Of a stretch of 20,632 nucleotides of DNA, positions 1-7,835 are shown piece by piece. Numbering within the stretch: the stretch's first letter is position 1; every line of letters starts with the position of its first letter. The stretch lies in NCBI GenBank assembly GCA_009774255.1, contig VSNK01000067.1:1-20632 (forward strand), read 5' to 3'. A program made the translations under genes and the position numbers. Under the pieces are notes generated by a model. That model was not told the DNA's origin. It made no database searches and saw only the letters and a list, made by a program, of their open reading frames with translations. The stretch is from Faecalicatena sp. (GTDB lineage Bacteria > Bacillota > Clostridia > Lachnospirales > Lachnospiraceae).

Positions 1-708
1 CAAATATACAATGATGTATCGGATTTTCAAATTCATCTGAATAATCTGCGCGGAAATGACTGTGCCGGGATTATTTTACTTGGCACAGATACACCGGAAG
101 CCGTATTAAAAACGTTTCTGCAGTTGTCCGTTCCCCTTGTTTTAATTGACGCTTACCTTCCGTCTTTTCCATGCAACAGCATTACAATCAGCAATGAACA
201 GGGAGCATACGACGCGACAAAATATCTGATTGACAGAAGCGGAAAAAAACCTGGATATATAAAATCGCACCATAGACTGCCGAACCTGAAAGAACGCGAA
301 GATGGATTTAAGGCGGCATTGCGCGACAATTCACTCTCTGACTCCCAGTATATTGTCCATGAGGTTTCCGCCGATATTGAGGGGGCATTTACAGACATGA
401 TGAAAATTATTGAATCAAAAGATACTCTCGCCGAATGCTATTTTGCCGAAAATGACCATCTTGCAATTGGTGCGATAAAAGCCCTTAAATTAAAAGGCTA
501 CCGGATACCCGAAGATATTTCGATCATTGGATTTGATAATATTCCCGAATGTAAGGTGATTGAACCGGCTTTGACTACCATACATGTGCCAAGATATTAC
601 ATAGGAAAAATTGCTGCCGAGACATTGCTCAAAAATATACAGACCCCCAGCCCGTATGTAGTACGAACTTCCGTAAACCCTAAACTTATAAAACGATTAT
701 CCGTATAG
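1..708 (+). CDS. LacI-family transcriptional regulator, C-terminal part (cut by window edge)
   Basis: The reading frame is open from the first base and ends with TAG at 706-708, so only the last 235 residues are visible and the DNA-binding helix-turn-helix lies outside. What remains is a periplasmic-binding-protein-like effector domain. It shows the family pattern of a strand ending in PLVLID, then ITISNEQGAYDATKYLI, and near the C-terminus DISIIGFDNIPECKVIEPALTTI, which matches the conserved 'vvGFDd.....PpLTTv' block of LacI/GalR proteins. These proteins bind a sugar or related ligand and repress nearby or distant catabolic genes. It is the only protein gene on the plus strand and converges on the histidine kinase, so its target is probably to the left of the window. 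An internal TTG at 124 could be mistaken for a start, but homology to the fold continues upstream of it. Confidence 0.9.
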   Translation, partial: QIYNDVSDFQIHLNNLRGNDCAGIILLGTDTPEAVLKTFLQLSVPLVLIDAYLPSFPCNSITISNEQGAYDATKYLIDRSGKKPGYIKSHHRLPNLKEREDGFKAALRDNSLSDSQYIVHEVSADIEGAFTDMMKIIESKDTLAECYFAENDHLAIGAIKALKLKGYRIPEDISIIGFDNIPECKVIEPALTTIHVPRYYIGKIAAETLLKNIQTPSPYVVRTSVNPKLIKRLSV

Positions 709-777
709 TAAACCGTCACTGCATATCTGCCGGCGGGTTACGATTCGCGGACAGCCAGGCATAAATTACAATTCCAA

Positions 778-810
778 AAAAAGCACGGGAAACCTGTCCC
801 CGTGCTTTTT
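778..810. terminator. Bidirectional rho-independent terminator
   Basis: A perfect 12-bp stem, AAAAAGCACGGG paired with CCCGTGCTTTTT, has a 9-nt loop and a T-run on either strand. It lies 70 bp after the LacI-family stop and 9 bp after the stop of the convergent histidine kinase, so it can end both transcripts. Confidence 0.92.
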
Positions 811-818
811 ATTGAAAC

Positions 819-3779
819 TTACTCTTCTTTCTCCTGTTCCCTGCGGCTATCCAGCACCTGCTGAATGGTCGCCTTCAGACTATCGATCTGGACGGGCTTG
901 GCGATATGCGCATCCATACCGGATTCGATAGCATCGCGCACATCATCTACAAAGGCGTTGGCCGTCATGGCGATGATCGGTATCGTCTTTGCCGAGGGAT
1001 GGCGGCTGCTTCGAATCGCCCTGGTCGCTGCATAGCCGTCCATGACAGGCATCTGTACATCCATCAGGATCAAGTCATACTCGCCCGGCCGTGAGGCTTC
1101 GAATGTCTCCGCGGCCTCCTGACCGTTGCCGGCTATATCACACTCAGCACCCAGCGTACTGAGAATCTTGACAAGAATGATCCGGTTCACCTCAATGTCA
1201 TCTACCACCAGAATATGCATGCCCCTGACAACATCCTTCCTGCTGTCCTCCTTCTTCTCCTGGCTGTTCATCACCCGCCGGATCGCCGTCTTGAAGCTGC
1301 TCATAAAGAAGGGCTTCGGCATAAAGTGATTGACACCGATCTCTATGGCCTCCTGCTCGATCTCACTCCAGTCATAGGCGGTAAGGAGAATGATCGGTAT
1401 TTTCTTCGAATAATTTTTCCGAATGAGACGTGTCGTCTCCAGTCCGTTCAGATTGGGCATCTTCCAGTCCAGAAGAATCAAATCATAGGGATGTCCCTGC
1501 TCCCGGGCGGAACGCATCATCCGGATCGCGTTCTCACCATCGGTGGAATAATCTACAGCCACACCGGTCCGTTCCATGATCTTCACGATATTGCGGCAGA
1601 TCTCCTCGTCATCATCCGCTACGATCATCCGAGCCACACTGTGATCATTCCAGAACTGCGGGTCGTCCTCCTGCTTCTGGATACAGAGCTCCAGCTCCAC
1701 GGTAAAGGTACTTCCCTGATTCGGTTTGCTCTCCACACGAATGCTGCCGCCCATCAGATCCACCAGACTCTTGGTAATTGCCATCCCCAGGCCGGTTCCC
1801 TGAATCTCATGGGTGATCTTCGTTTCCTCCCGGGTAAATGGGTCGAAAATCACCTTTAAGTAGTCCCCGCTCATCCCCAGGCCGTTGTCACTGACAGTAA
1901 ATCGGATGCGGCTGTAATTGTTGACCACCTGGGGCATCTCCTCCACCCGCATCTCAATGGTTCCGTTCTCCGGAGTATACTTCACGGCATTGGACAGAAG
2001 ATTGATCAGGATCTGGTTGATCCGCAGCTTGTCGCCCAACAGATGTTCATGGGACATATGCGAAACAAAAATATCAAAAATCTGGTTCTTCGCTTTCGTC
2101 TGAGGCCGGATAATGGTGTTGATCTCATCGATCACCTCTGCCAGGTTCATTTCCGAAATACTCAGTGTAGCGCCGCCGCTCTCGATCTTATTCATATCCA
2201 GGACATCGTTGATGAGCCCCAGCAGATGCTGGCTGGCCGCATCAATACGCTTGTTGTACTCCATGACCATTCCCGGATTGTCCACCTCATCCCGCATCAG
2301 AGCCAGAAAGCCAATGATGGCATTCATCGGCGTGCGGATGTCATGGCTGACACTGCTTAGGAACGCACTCTTGGCATCGTTGGCCGCCTGCGCCATGTGC
2401 AGCGCCTCCGAAAGAGAGTTCTGAATCTCCCGCTCCTTTGTCCGGTCAGATACGTAGAATACCAGCTTGCTGCTGTCCTGAACCATAGTACAGTATGTAC
2501 TCTCCCTGAAATACTTATGCTCCCCGGTAATGGGATTGACCCACTCGGAAAAGTTCTCCTTTGTCCCCGTACCAGGCTGCAGCCTGCACAGGGTCTCCAG
2601 ACTCACTTTCTCCCCGTTATCGCGGACAATCTCAAAATTCTTCAGCCCCTTCATGATCCGCTGACGGGAAATTCCAAAGACTCGTTCCATATTCGGGCTG
2701 ATATATTCGACCTTGCGTGTCTCTACATCCAACATCATGTACACATCATCCGTGTTGCGCGAAAGATACGTTGAGAAAATATCGAACAACCTTGTCTGAT
2801 ACTCAACTGCCTGCTCTTTCTCCTCAATCACCTTGTGGGTACGACGAATCAATTGGATGAATACGGCGCAGATGATCAGAAGCAGAATCAGGAGCGCGAA
2901 TACCACCTGGGAGTCCCGCAGCATATGATTCGTTTCCTCCGTAATGGCGCTCATCGGAATGATGGAAAGCAGATACCAGTTATCAATACTTTCTACAGGG
3001 ACATAAGTATAGACATATTCCTCGCCGTCCCCGGTAAAGATCATGCTGCCTGTCTCCCCCGCATCAAGCGCAGCAGCAAAAACATCAACATCCTCCTGTC
3101 GGCTGTGAGTATCCTCGAGTGCTTCAAAAACATTGTCAAAGACACGATTGCCGCTCATATGGGCGGACCGCATCAGAATGTCCCCGTTCTGGTCCAAAAT
3201 ATATCCAAAACCCTGATCGTTATAGAACGAAAGGGAAAATGTCTCTGAGACCTTGCTGCGGTCATAGCTTTTTTGAACCAGCCCTCTGTGTCCGTTCTTA
3301 AATTCGAAAGTCTCATAATAACCAAACTTCGGTTCACCGGATACGATCCCGGAATAATTGTCCCTGATTCCGGCGCCGGTAAGGCTGCCGTAGAGTTCCA
3401 GCTGATCTTCATCTACCCGGCGGATGTCCTCGGACGCGTTGCTGCAAAACCAGCCCTCGTCCAGACAAACTACCGACCAGACTGCGTCCACCTGCCGAAA
3501 CAGCGTCAGCACCTGCTGGATCTCTTCCTGATTGCTGTCATCGATGTCGGCAAAATACTCCGTATAACTGTGAAGTCGCTCCTGGTCCCCGGAAATAAAA
3601 TTGTCAAACGCCTGCCTCTGCTGCTTCGTTACGGTCATAACATTTTGGATTGCCTGATTCTGCAGGTTCTTCTGCAGCATCTCGACATAACCGATCCCGC
3701 CGATCAAAATGATTCCCATACAGATGACAATCAAGATAATCAACATTGATCTTTGGTACTTTTTGATCTTTTCAATCAT
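819..3779 (-). CDS. Membrane-bound hybrid sensor histidine kinase with two receiver domains
   Basis: This 986-residue protein has, in order: a membrane segment (about 12-33), an extracytoplasmic sensor of about 250 residues (probably Cache-like), a second membrane segment (about 289-310), a PAS-like domain (about 345-460), HisKA with phospho-acceptor H479 in SVSHDIRTPMNA, and HATPase_c with N-box LLSNAVKYTPENG and G-boxes DNGLGM and GTGLGMAI. Two receivers follow, with phospho-acceptor aspartates D771 (LLDWKMP) and D907 (LMDVQMP). It ends without an HPt or output domain, so phosphate must be passed to an unseen partner. The frame can be extended upstream to an ATG at 3848 or a TTG at 3857. 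I chose ATG 3779 because it follows GGAGG, starts a typical MIEKIKKYQRS leader, and lies downstream of a good promoter (3837-3864) that would sit inside the longer reading. The signal sensed is unknown. Confidence 0.9.
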   Translation of the reverse strand: MIEKIKKYQRSMLIILIVICMGIILIGGIGYVEMLQKNLQNQAIQNVMTVTKQQRQAFDNFISGDQERLHSYTEYFADIDDSNQEEIQQVLTLFRQVDAVWSVVCLDEGWFCSNASEDIRRVDEDQLELYGSLTGAGIRDNYSGIVSGEPKFGYYETFEFKNGHRGLVQKSYDRSKVSETFSLSFYNDQGFGYILDQNGDILMRSAHMSGNRVFDNVFEALEDTHSRQEDVDVFAAALDAGETGSMIFTGDGEEYVYTYVPVESIDNWYLLSIIPMSAITEETNHMLRDSQVVFALLILLLIICAVFIQLIRRTHKVIEEKEQAVEYQTRLFDIFSTYLSRNTDDVYMMLDVETRKVEYISPNMERVFGISRQRIMKGLKNFEIVRDNGEKVSLETLCRLQPGTGTKENFSEWVNPITGEHKYFRESTYCTMVQDSSKLVFYVSDRTKEREIQNSLSEALHMAQAANDAKSAFLSSVSHDIRTPMNAIIGFLALMRDEVDNPGMVMEYNKRIDAASQHLLGLINDVLDMNKIESGGATLSISEMNLAEVIDEINTIIRPQTKAKNQIFDIFVSHMSHEHLLGDKLRINQILINLLSNAVKYTPENGTIEMRVEEMPQVVNNYSRIRFTVSDNGLGMSGDYLKVIFDPFTREETKITHEIQGTGLGMAITKSLVDLMGGSIRVESKPNQGSTFTVELELCIQKQEDDPQFWNDHSVARMIVADDDEEICRNIVKIMERTGVAVDYSTDGENAIRMMRSAREQGHPYDLILLDWKMPNLNGLETTRLIRKNYSKKIPIILLTAYDWSEIEQEAIEIGVNHFMPKPFFMSSFKTAIRRVMNSQEKKEDSRKDVVRGMHILVVDDIEVNRIILVKILSTLGAECDIAGNGQEAAETFEASRPGEYDLILMDVQMPVMDGYAATRAIRSSRHPSAKTIPIIAMTANAFVDDVRDAIESGMDAHIAKPVQIDSLKATIQQVLDSRREQEKEE

Positions 3780-3836
3780 TTTTTTCTGTAGCCTCCATCC
3801 TCCCCAGGATATACATCGTCCAAATACCTCACCTTT

Positions 3837-3864
3837 AGTATAGCTCATTACTTCCAAAATGCAA
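3837..3864 (-). promoter_or_regulatory. Sigma-A promoter for the hybrid histidine kinase
   Basis: On the minus strand, TTGCAT and TATACT are separated by 16 nt. The predicted start is near 3830, giving a leader of about 50 nt that contains GGAGG upstream of ATG 3779. The position supports the shorter protein start. Confidence 0.65.
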
Positions 3865-3936
3865 GAGCTTTCTCCCTCTTATTTCCTGTTTTTCAGATTC
3901 ACGGTTACAGGTCGCCGCTCGCACCAGACACAAGAA

Positions 3937-4070
3937 AAGTGTGCGTCTTGACGCACACGCGCGCCGAAGCGCGGTTGCGATAGCAACCATTTTCCTTATG
4001 CGCGTAGTGCGCATCCCCCGGAGGGTTGTTCTTCTATAGGAAAATTCGGAGAAGTTTCCTATAGAAGAAC
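3937..4070. repeat. Family C hairpin repeat, unit 1
   Basis: Five consecutive hairpins: GTGTGCGT/ACGCACAC (3939-3958), CGCGC-cgaa-GCGCG (3960-3973), GGTTGC-gata-GCAACC (3973-3988), ATGCGC/GCGCAT (3998-4014), and a perfect 16-bp stem GTTCTTCTATAGGAAA with its complement (4028-4070, 11-nt loop). A CCCCCGGAGGG block separates the last two. No coding potential is seen. Confidence 0.85.
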
Positions 4071-4200
4071 AAAGAGTTTCGCTTGCGAAACTCGCGCCTG
4101 CGGCGGTCGCGTTGCGACATCTACCTCATACGCCGCAGTGCGCATCCCCCGGAGGGTTTTGTTCTATAGGAAAATTCGGAGAAATTTCCTATAGAACAAA
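4071..4200. repeat. Family C hairpin repeat, unit 2
   Basis: The order matches unit 1, but stem sequences differ while pairing is kept. The first hairpin is GAGTTTCGC/GCGAAACTC instead of GTGTGCGT/ACGCACAC, the second is CGCC-tgc-GGCG, and the third is GTCGC-gtt-GCGAC. The final hairpin is TTTGTTCTATAGGAAA with its exact complement. The CCCCCGGAGGG block is identical. Confidence 0.82.
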
Positions 4201-4337
4201 AAAGTGTGCGTCCTGACGCACACTCGCGCCGAAGCGCGGCTGCGGCAGCAGCCATTTTCCTTATGCGCGTACAGCGCTCTCCCCGGAGGGTTTTTGTTCT
4301 ATAGGAAAATTCGAAAAAGTTTCCTATAGAATCAAAA
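4201..4337. repeat. Family C hairpin repeat, unit 3
   Basis: This unit is close to unit 1. Its third hairpin is GGCTGC-ggca-GCAGCC, so the T-A pair of unit 1 has become C-G, a compensatory change. The fourth hairpin (around GCGCGTACAGCGC) is altered. The last hairpin keeps TTCTATAGGAAA/TTTCCTATAGAA, flanked by TTTTTG and CAAAAA. It abuts the terminator at 4334-4374. Confidence 0.82.
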
Positions 4338-4374
4338 AATCACCGTAAGCAAAGTCTCTTACGATGATTTTTCT
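4334..4374. terminator. Rho-independent terminator after the cytidylate-kinase-like gene
   Basis: A 13-bp stem (4337-4349 with 4358-4370, one G-T wobble) has an 8-nt loop. On the minus strand it is followed by TTTTTT, which fits termination of the gene ending at 4474. T-runs on both sides could make it bidirectional. Confidence 0.85.
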
Positions 4375-4473
4375 CTTCCTTAATTACAATATGATACAAG
4401 CGTCAAAAGTTCATGCGTTTCATACCCGCATGGAAAAGCATGACTATTCCAAATAATGTCCGAAACCTCCGAT

Positions 4474-5094
4474 TTACTCAAATCTCACTTTGATATATGC
4501 CTTGATCTCCTCTACGCACTTCTCAAATCCAAGCTTCCCGCTGTTCAGGCACAGGTCATAGTTCCTCGCGTCCGTCCACTCCCTGCCGGTATAATGCCTG
4601 TAGAATTCCGAACGATACTTGTCGGTTGAGGCGATGAACTTCTCCATCTCCTGCCTTGTCATACTGTTGCGTTCCATCGCGCGCGCAAGATTGAATTCCG
4701 GTGACGCATGGACAAATACACTGACCACATTTGGGTGATCCTTCAGCACGAAATCCGCCGCCCTCCCGATAATGACACAGGTTTCCTTTTCTGCCAGCCG
4801 CTTGATAACCTCCGCCTGGTAATTGAACAGATTTTTGGCAGATACAAAATCCTTGTGTCCCGGCGGAAGGAGCGTCCCGTCATATACATCGGTCGTCATG
4901 CGCAGCAGAGGGCTGTTCCTCAGCTTCTCATCGAACTGCATAAAAAGCTGCTCATTGATGCCACTCTCCTCCGAAGCCATCTGCAGGATATTCCTTCCAT
5001 AGCATGGGATTCCCAGTTCCTTCGCATACATCTCCCCTACGGTCTTTCCGCCGCTCCCATACTGCCTTGCGATCGTTACTACAATATTTTCCAT
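4474..5094 (-). CDS. Cytidylate-kinase-like P-loop protein
   Basis: The 206-residue product begins MENIVVTIARQYGSGGKTVG, which is the beta strand plus P-loop (GSGGKTVG, residues 13-20) of the cytidylate-kinase-like family. Members are compact nucleoside-kinase-fold proteins common in Clostridia, and their substrate is generally not established. It continues with a helical region and a conserved stretch around CVIIGRAADFVLKDHPNVVSVFVHA, and ends with RNYDLCLNSGKLGFEKCVEEI, also typical of the family. ATG 5094 is preferred over the longer frame reaching 5172 because AAGGGGTG precedes it and the P-loop sits right at the N-terminus, as usual. It is 178 bp downstream of livF in the same direction, with a family B hairpin between, so co-transcription with the importer is possible but uncertain. 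Confidence 0.85.
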   Translation of the reverse strand: MENIVVTIARQYGSGGKTVGEMYAKELGIPCYGRNILQMASEESGINEQLFMQFDEKLRNSPLLRMTTDVYDGTLLPPGHKDFVSAKNLFNYQAEVIKRLAEKETCVIIGRAADFVLKDHPNVVSVFVHASPEFNLARAMERNSMTRQEMEKFIASTDKYRSEFYRHYTGREWTDARNYDLCLNSGKLGFEKCVEEIKAYIKVRFE

Positions 5095-5189
5095 ATCCAC
5101 ACCCCTTTCTCTTTCCAAAAATGCTCTTTGCTGCCGGTCCGCACGGCAGATTGATCTGGCGCTCAGTATCATCCCCCGGCGGCCGCATT

Positions 5190-5258
5190 AAGGAACTGTA
5201 GGAAAATAACCTAAACAGATTGCGCAGGATATTTCAGGTTATTTCCATACAGTTCCTA
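5190..5258. repeat. Family B hairpin element, short form
   Basis: Arms at 5191-5212 and 5236-5257 pair over 22 bp with two mismatches (AGGAACTGTA...AATAACCT), around a 23-nt loop containing ACAGATTGCGCAGGATATTTC-like sequence. It starts 14 bp after the livF stop. Arms and loop closely resemble the longer element at 8873-9079. Without a T-run it is not a canonical terminator, but it could stabilise the 3' end of the liv message. Confidence 0.85.
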
Positions 5259-5272
5259 ACTTCGCCTGGCTG

Positions 5273-5983
5273 CTACTCTCCCAGGTATGCCTTCTTAATC
5301 GAATCGTCATTCATCAGTTCTTTGGCATTTCCTTCCAGCACGATCCTGCCCGTCTCCAGCACATAGGCGCGGTCCGCGATAGACAGAGCCTTTTTCGCGT
5401 TCTGCTCTACCAGCAGGACGGTCGTGCCGCCTGCACTGACTTCCTGTATAATATTAAAGATCTCATTTACAAGAATCGGGGAAAGCCCCATGGAAGGCTC
5501 ATCCATCACAATGATCTTCGGGTGGGACATCAGCGCGCGCCCCATGGCCAGCATCTGCTGCTCCCCGCCGCTTAAGGTCCCGGCAAGCTGGTTCTTCCTC
5601 TCCTCCAGACGCGGGAACCGCTTGTAGACCATTTCCAGAGTCTGCGCGATCTCGTCCTTATCCTTCCGGGTATACGCCCCCATCCTCAGATTCTGATATA
5701 CCGACAGCTCGGCAAACACGCGTCTCCCCTCCGGCACATGCGCCATCCCCAGCGAAACGATCTTGTGCGCGGGAACCTTCGTGATATCCTTTCCCTCAAA
5801 AATGACCGAACCCTTTTTCGGGGACAAGAGCCCGGTGATGGTATGGAGGATCGTTGTTTTCCCCGCGCCGTTGGCACCGATCAAAGCGATAACCTCTCCT
5901 TCATTTACCTCGAAGGAAATGCCCTTGATCGCCTGAATCACACCATAAAACACTTCGATATCTTTTATTTCAAGCATTGCCAT
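5273..5983 (-). CDS. livF: Branched-chain amino-acid-type ABC transporter, ATPase LivF
   Basis: One of two cytoplasmic ATPases that power the hydrophobic amino-acid importer. The protein is 236 residues, the usual LivF length. It has Walker A GANGAGKTT, signature LSGGEQQMLAMGRAL and Walker B IIVMDEPSMGLSP followed by a LLVEQNAKKAL switch region; this signature and the EQN motif separate LivF from LivG. Several in-frame ATGs exist (5989, 5983, 5977). 5983 is chosen because AGGGGGG sits about 8 nt upstream, and the difference is only two residues. It is the last liv gene, 13 bp after livG. Confidence 0.94.
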   Translation of the reverse strand: MAMLEIKDIEVFYGVIQAIKGISFEVNEGEVIALIGANGAGKTTILHTITGLLSPKKGSVIFEGKDITKVPAHKIVSLGMAHVPEGRRVFAELSVYQNLRMGAYTRKDKDEIAQTLEMVYKRFPRLEERKNQLAGTLSGGEQQMLAMGRALMSHPKIIVMDEPSMGLSPILVNEIFNIIQEVSAGGTTVLLVEQNAKKALSIADRAYVLETGRIVLEGNAKELMNDDSIKKAYLGE

Positions 5984-5996
5984 GATCATTCCCCCC

Positions 5997-6755
5997 CTAT
6001 TCTCCCAGATATGCCTTGATGACTTCCGGATTGTTCAGCACGTCACTCGTCTGGCCCTCCGCAAGCACCTCGCCGAAGTTCAGCACGGTCAGCTCCTCAC
6101 AGATTCCGGACACCAGCTTCATATCATGCTCGATGAGCAGTATCGTCATGTCAAATGTATCCCTCACAAAACGGATCGTCTCCATCAGTTCCTTTGTCTC
6201 ATTCGGATTCATGCCCGCCGCAGGCTCATCCAGAAGCAATAGCTTCGGTTCCGTAGCCAGCGCCCTCGTGATCTCCAGCTTTCTCTGCTTTCCATAAGGA
6301 AGGTTGGACGCAAGCGTCTTCGCCTGTGAATCCAGGTCAAAGACCTTCAGAAGCTCCATAGCTTTTTCATCCATTTCCCTCTCTACTTTATAATATTTCG
6401 GGAGCCGCAGGATGCCCTCGATGGCCGAATATTTATAATGATTGTGCAGGCCAGCCTTTACATTGTCCAGCACGGTCAGATCCTTAAACAGACGGATATT
6501 TTGAAATGTCCTCGCGATTCCGGCCTTGTTGATATCAATGGTCTTCTTTCCGACCATACTCTCTCCGTCCAGGGTAATGATGCCCTCACTCGGCCTGTAC
6601 ACCCCGGTCAGCAGATTGAATACCGTAGTCTTTCCCGCGCCGTTGGGTCCGATCAGGCCATACAGGCAGCCTTTCTCGATGTGCAGATGAAACTCGTTGA
6701 CCGCGCGGAGACCGCCAAAGGAGATTCCAAGATTTTTCACTTCCAGTAATGCCAT
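5997..6755 (-). CDS. livG: Branched-chain amino-acid-type ABC transporter, ATPase LivG
   Basis: The second ATPase of the importer, 252 residues. Walker A is GPNGAGKTT. The signature is the LivG-specific variant LPYGKQRKLEITRAL rather than LSGGQ. Walker B is LLLLDEPAAGMNP, and the H-loop is LLIEHDMKLV. ATG 6755 has GGAGGAGG eight nt upstream and lies 3 bp after the livM stop, so translation is probably coupled. Confidence 0.95.
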   Translation of the reverse strand: MALLEVKNLGISFGGLRAVNEFHLHIEKGCLYGLIGPNGAGKTTVFNLLTGVYRPSEGIITLDGESMVGKKTIDINKAGIARTFQNIRLFKDLTVLDNVKAGLHNHYKYSAIEGILRLPKYYKVEREMDEKAMELLKVFDLDSQAKTLASNLPYGKQRKLEITRALATEPKLLLLDEPAAGMNPNETKELMETIRFVRDTFDMTILLIEHDMKLVSGICEELTVLNFGEVLAEGQTSDVLNNPEVIKAYLGE

Positions 6756-6758
6756 TGC

Positions 6759-7835
6759 TTAAACCTCCTCCGCTTTTTTGCTTTTCTTTGGACGGAACTT
6801 CGCCGCGTACTTCTCTCTCCACTCGATCGCTTTCGGACTCCAGTTGAAGAGCATCATCACGATCAGCACCACGGCGTAGATCAGCATACGGTAATCACTT
6901 AAGCTCCGCAGCAGCTCCGGAAGCAGCGTCAATACGATGGCCGCGATGATAGAGCCGCGGATATTTCCGATTCCGCCGAGCACCACGAATACGAGGATCA
7001 TGATGGACATATTGTATCCGAAGTTCTTCGGCTGTGCCGTCAGAGTTGCCAGATTGTGCGCATAGATGACGCCAGCCACTCCGGCCAGTGCCGCCGATAT
7101 GGAAAATGCCATCAGTTTATATTTTGTCACATTGATTCCGATGGACTCTGCGGCGATCCGGTTATCGCGGATAGACATGATCGCGCGCCCGCTCCGGGAA
7201 TGGATCAGGTTCAGTACGATAAATAAGGTGATCAGGATCAAGATCACTCCCACCGTAAATGTGGAATCCTTCGGCGTTCCCGTGATTCCCTGGGGGCCGT
7301 TGATGATCACCACACCGTCCGGCTCCATTTCCAGCGCCATCACATCCTTCGTGGAAAAATGAAATCCGTTCGCATCCCTGCCAATGAACAAGATGTTCAT
7401 AATATTCTTGATAATCTCGCCGAAGGCCAGAGTCACGATCGCGAGGTAATCCCCTTTCAGGCGCAGTACCGGAATCCCGATCACGATCCCAAATACACCT
7501 GCCGCCGCCGCCCCGATCAGCAGGGCCATAAAATACCGAAGGCCGGAGGCCGGAATCGCGTCAACCGTACATTTGGAAAAAAACGCGCTGAAAAACGCGC
7601 CCACGCACATGAAGCCCGCGTGTCCCAGGCTCAGTTCTCCCAGAATTCCTACCGTCAGGTTGAGGGAGACAGCCAGGATCACATAGGCACACAGCGGCAC
7701 CAACAGGCCTTGCATCAGGCTGGAAAGATTGCCTGTCATGACCATTGCCTGCACGATGATATAAAGGACGATCACCATCACGTAGGTGATCAGGTTATTT
7801 CTTGTAATTTTATTCATCTTCTTCATCCTGTCCAC
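6759..7835 (-). CDS. livM: Branched-chain amino-acid-type ABC transporter, permease LivM
   Basis: A membrane permease of 358 residues with about ten hydrophobic segments. It carries LGELSLGHAGFMCVGAF, the LivM hallmark, and a conserved cytoplasmic stretch GRAIMSIRDNRIAAESIGIN that contacts the ATPases. It ends in a positively charged tail rich in lysine. The longest frame starts at GTG 7835, directly abutting the livH stop with AGGAG upstream. ATG 7826 (MKKMNKI) and ATG 7817 (MNKITRNN) are realistic alternatives, and sequence alone does not decide. Confidence 0.94.
   Translation of the reverse strand: MDRMKKMNKITRNNLITYVMVIVLYIIVQAMVMTGNLSSLMQGLLVPLCAYVILAVSLNLTVGILGELSLGHAGFMCVGAFFSAFFSKCTVDAIPASGLRYFMALLIGAAAAGVFGIVIGIPVLRLKGDYLAIVTLAFGEIIKNIMNILFIGRDANGFHFSTKDVMALEMEPDGVVIINGPQGITGTPKDSTFTVGVILILITLFIVLNLIHSRSGRAIMSIRDNRIAAESIGINVTKYKLMAFSISAALAGVAGVIYAHNLATLTAQPKNFGYNMSIMILVFVVLGGIGNIRGSIIAAIVLTLLPELLRSLSDYRMLIYAVVLIVMMLFNWSPKAIEWREKYAAKFRPKKSKKAEEV

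Noticed and set aside
124..708. TTG at 124 as the true start of the LacI-family gene
   Set aside because: The frame and the effector-domain fold extend to the window edge (GIILLGTDTPEAV precedes it), so this is an internal codon.
3937..4337. CRISPR array
   Set aside because: Repeats are 130-135 bp, self-complementary throughout, and have no constant short repeat with unique spacers; no cas gene is near.
5128..5155. CTGCCG/CGGCAG hairpin upstream of the cytidylate-kinase-like gene as a riboswitch or terminator
   Set aside because: Six pairs only, no T-run directly after it, and no recognisable conserved core.
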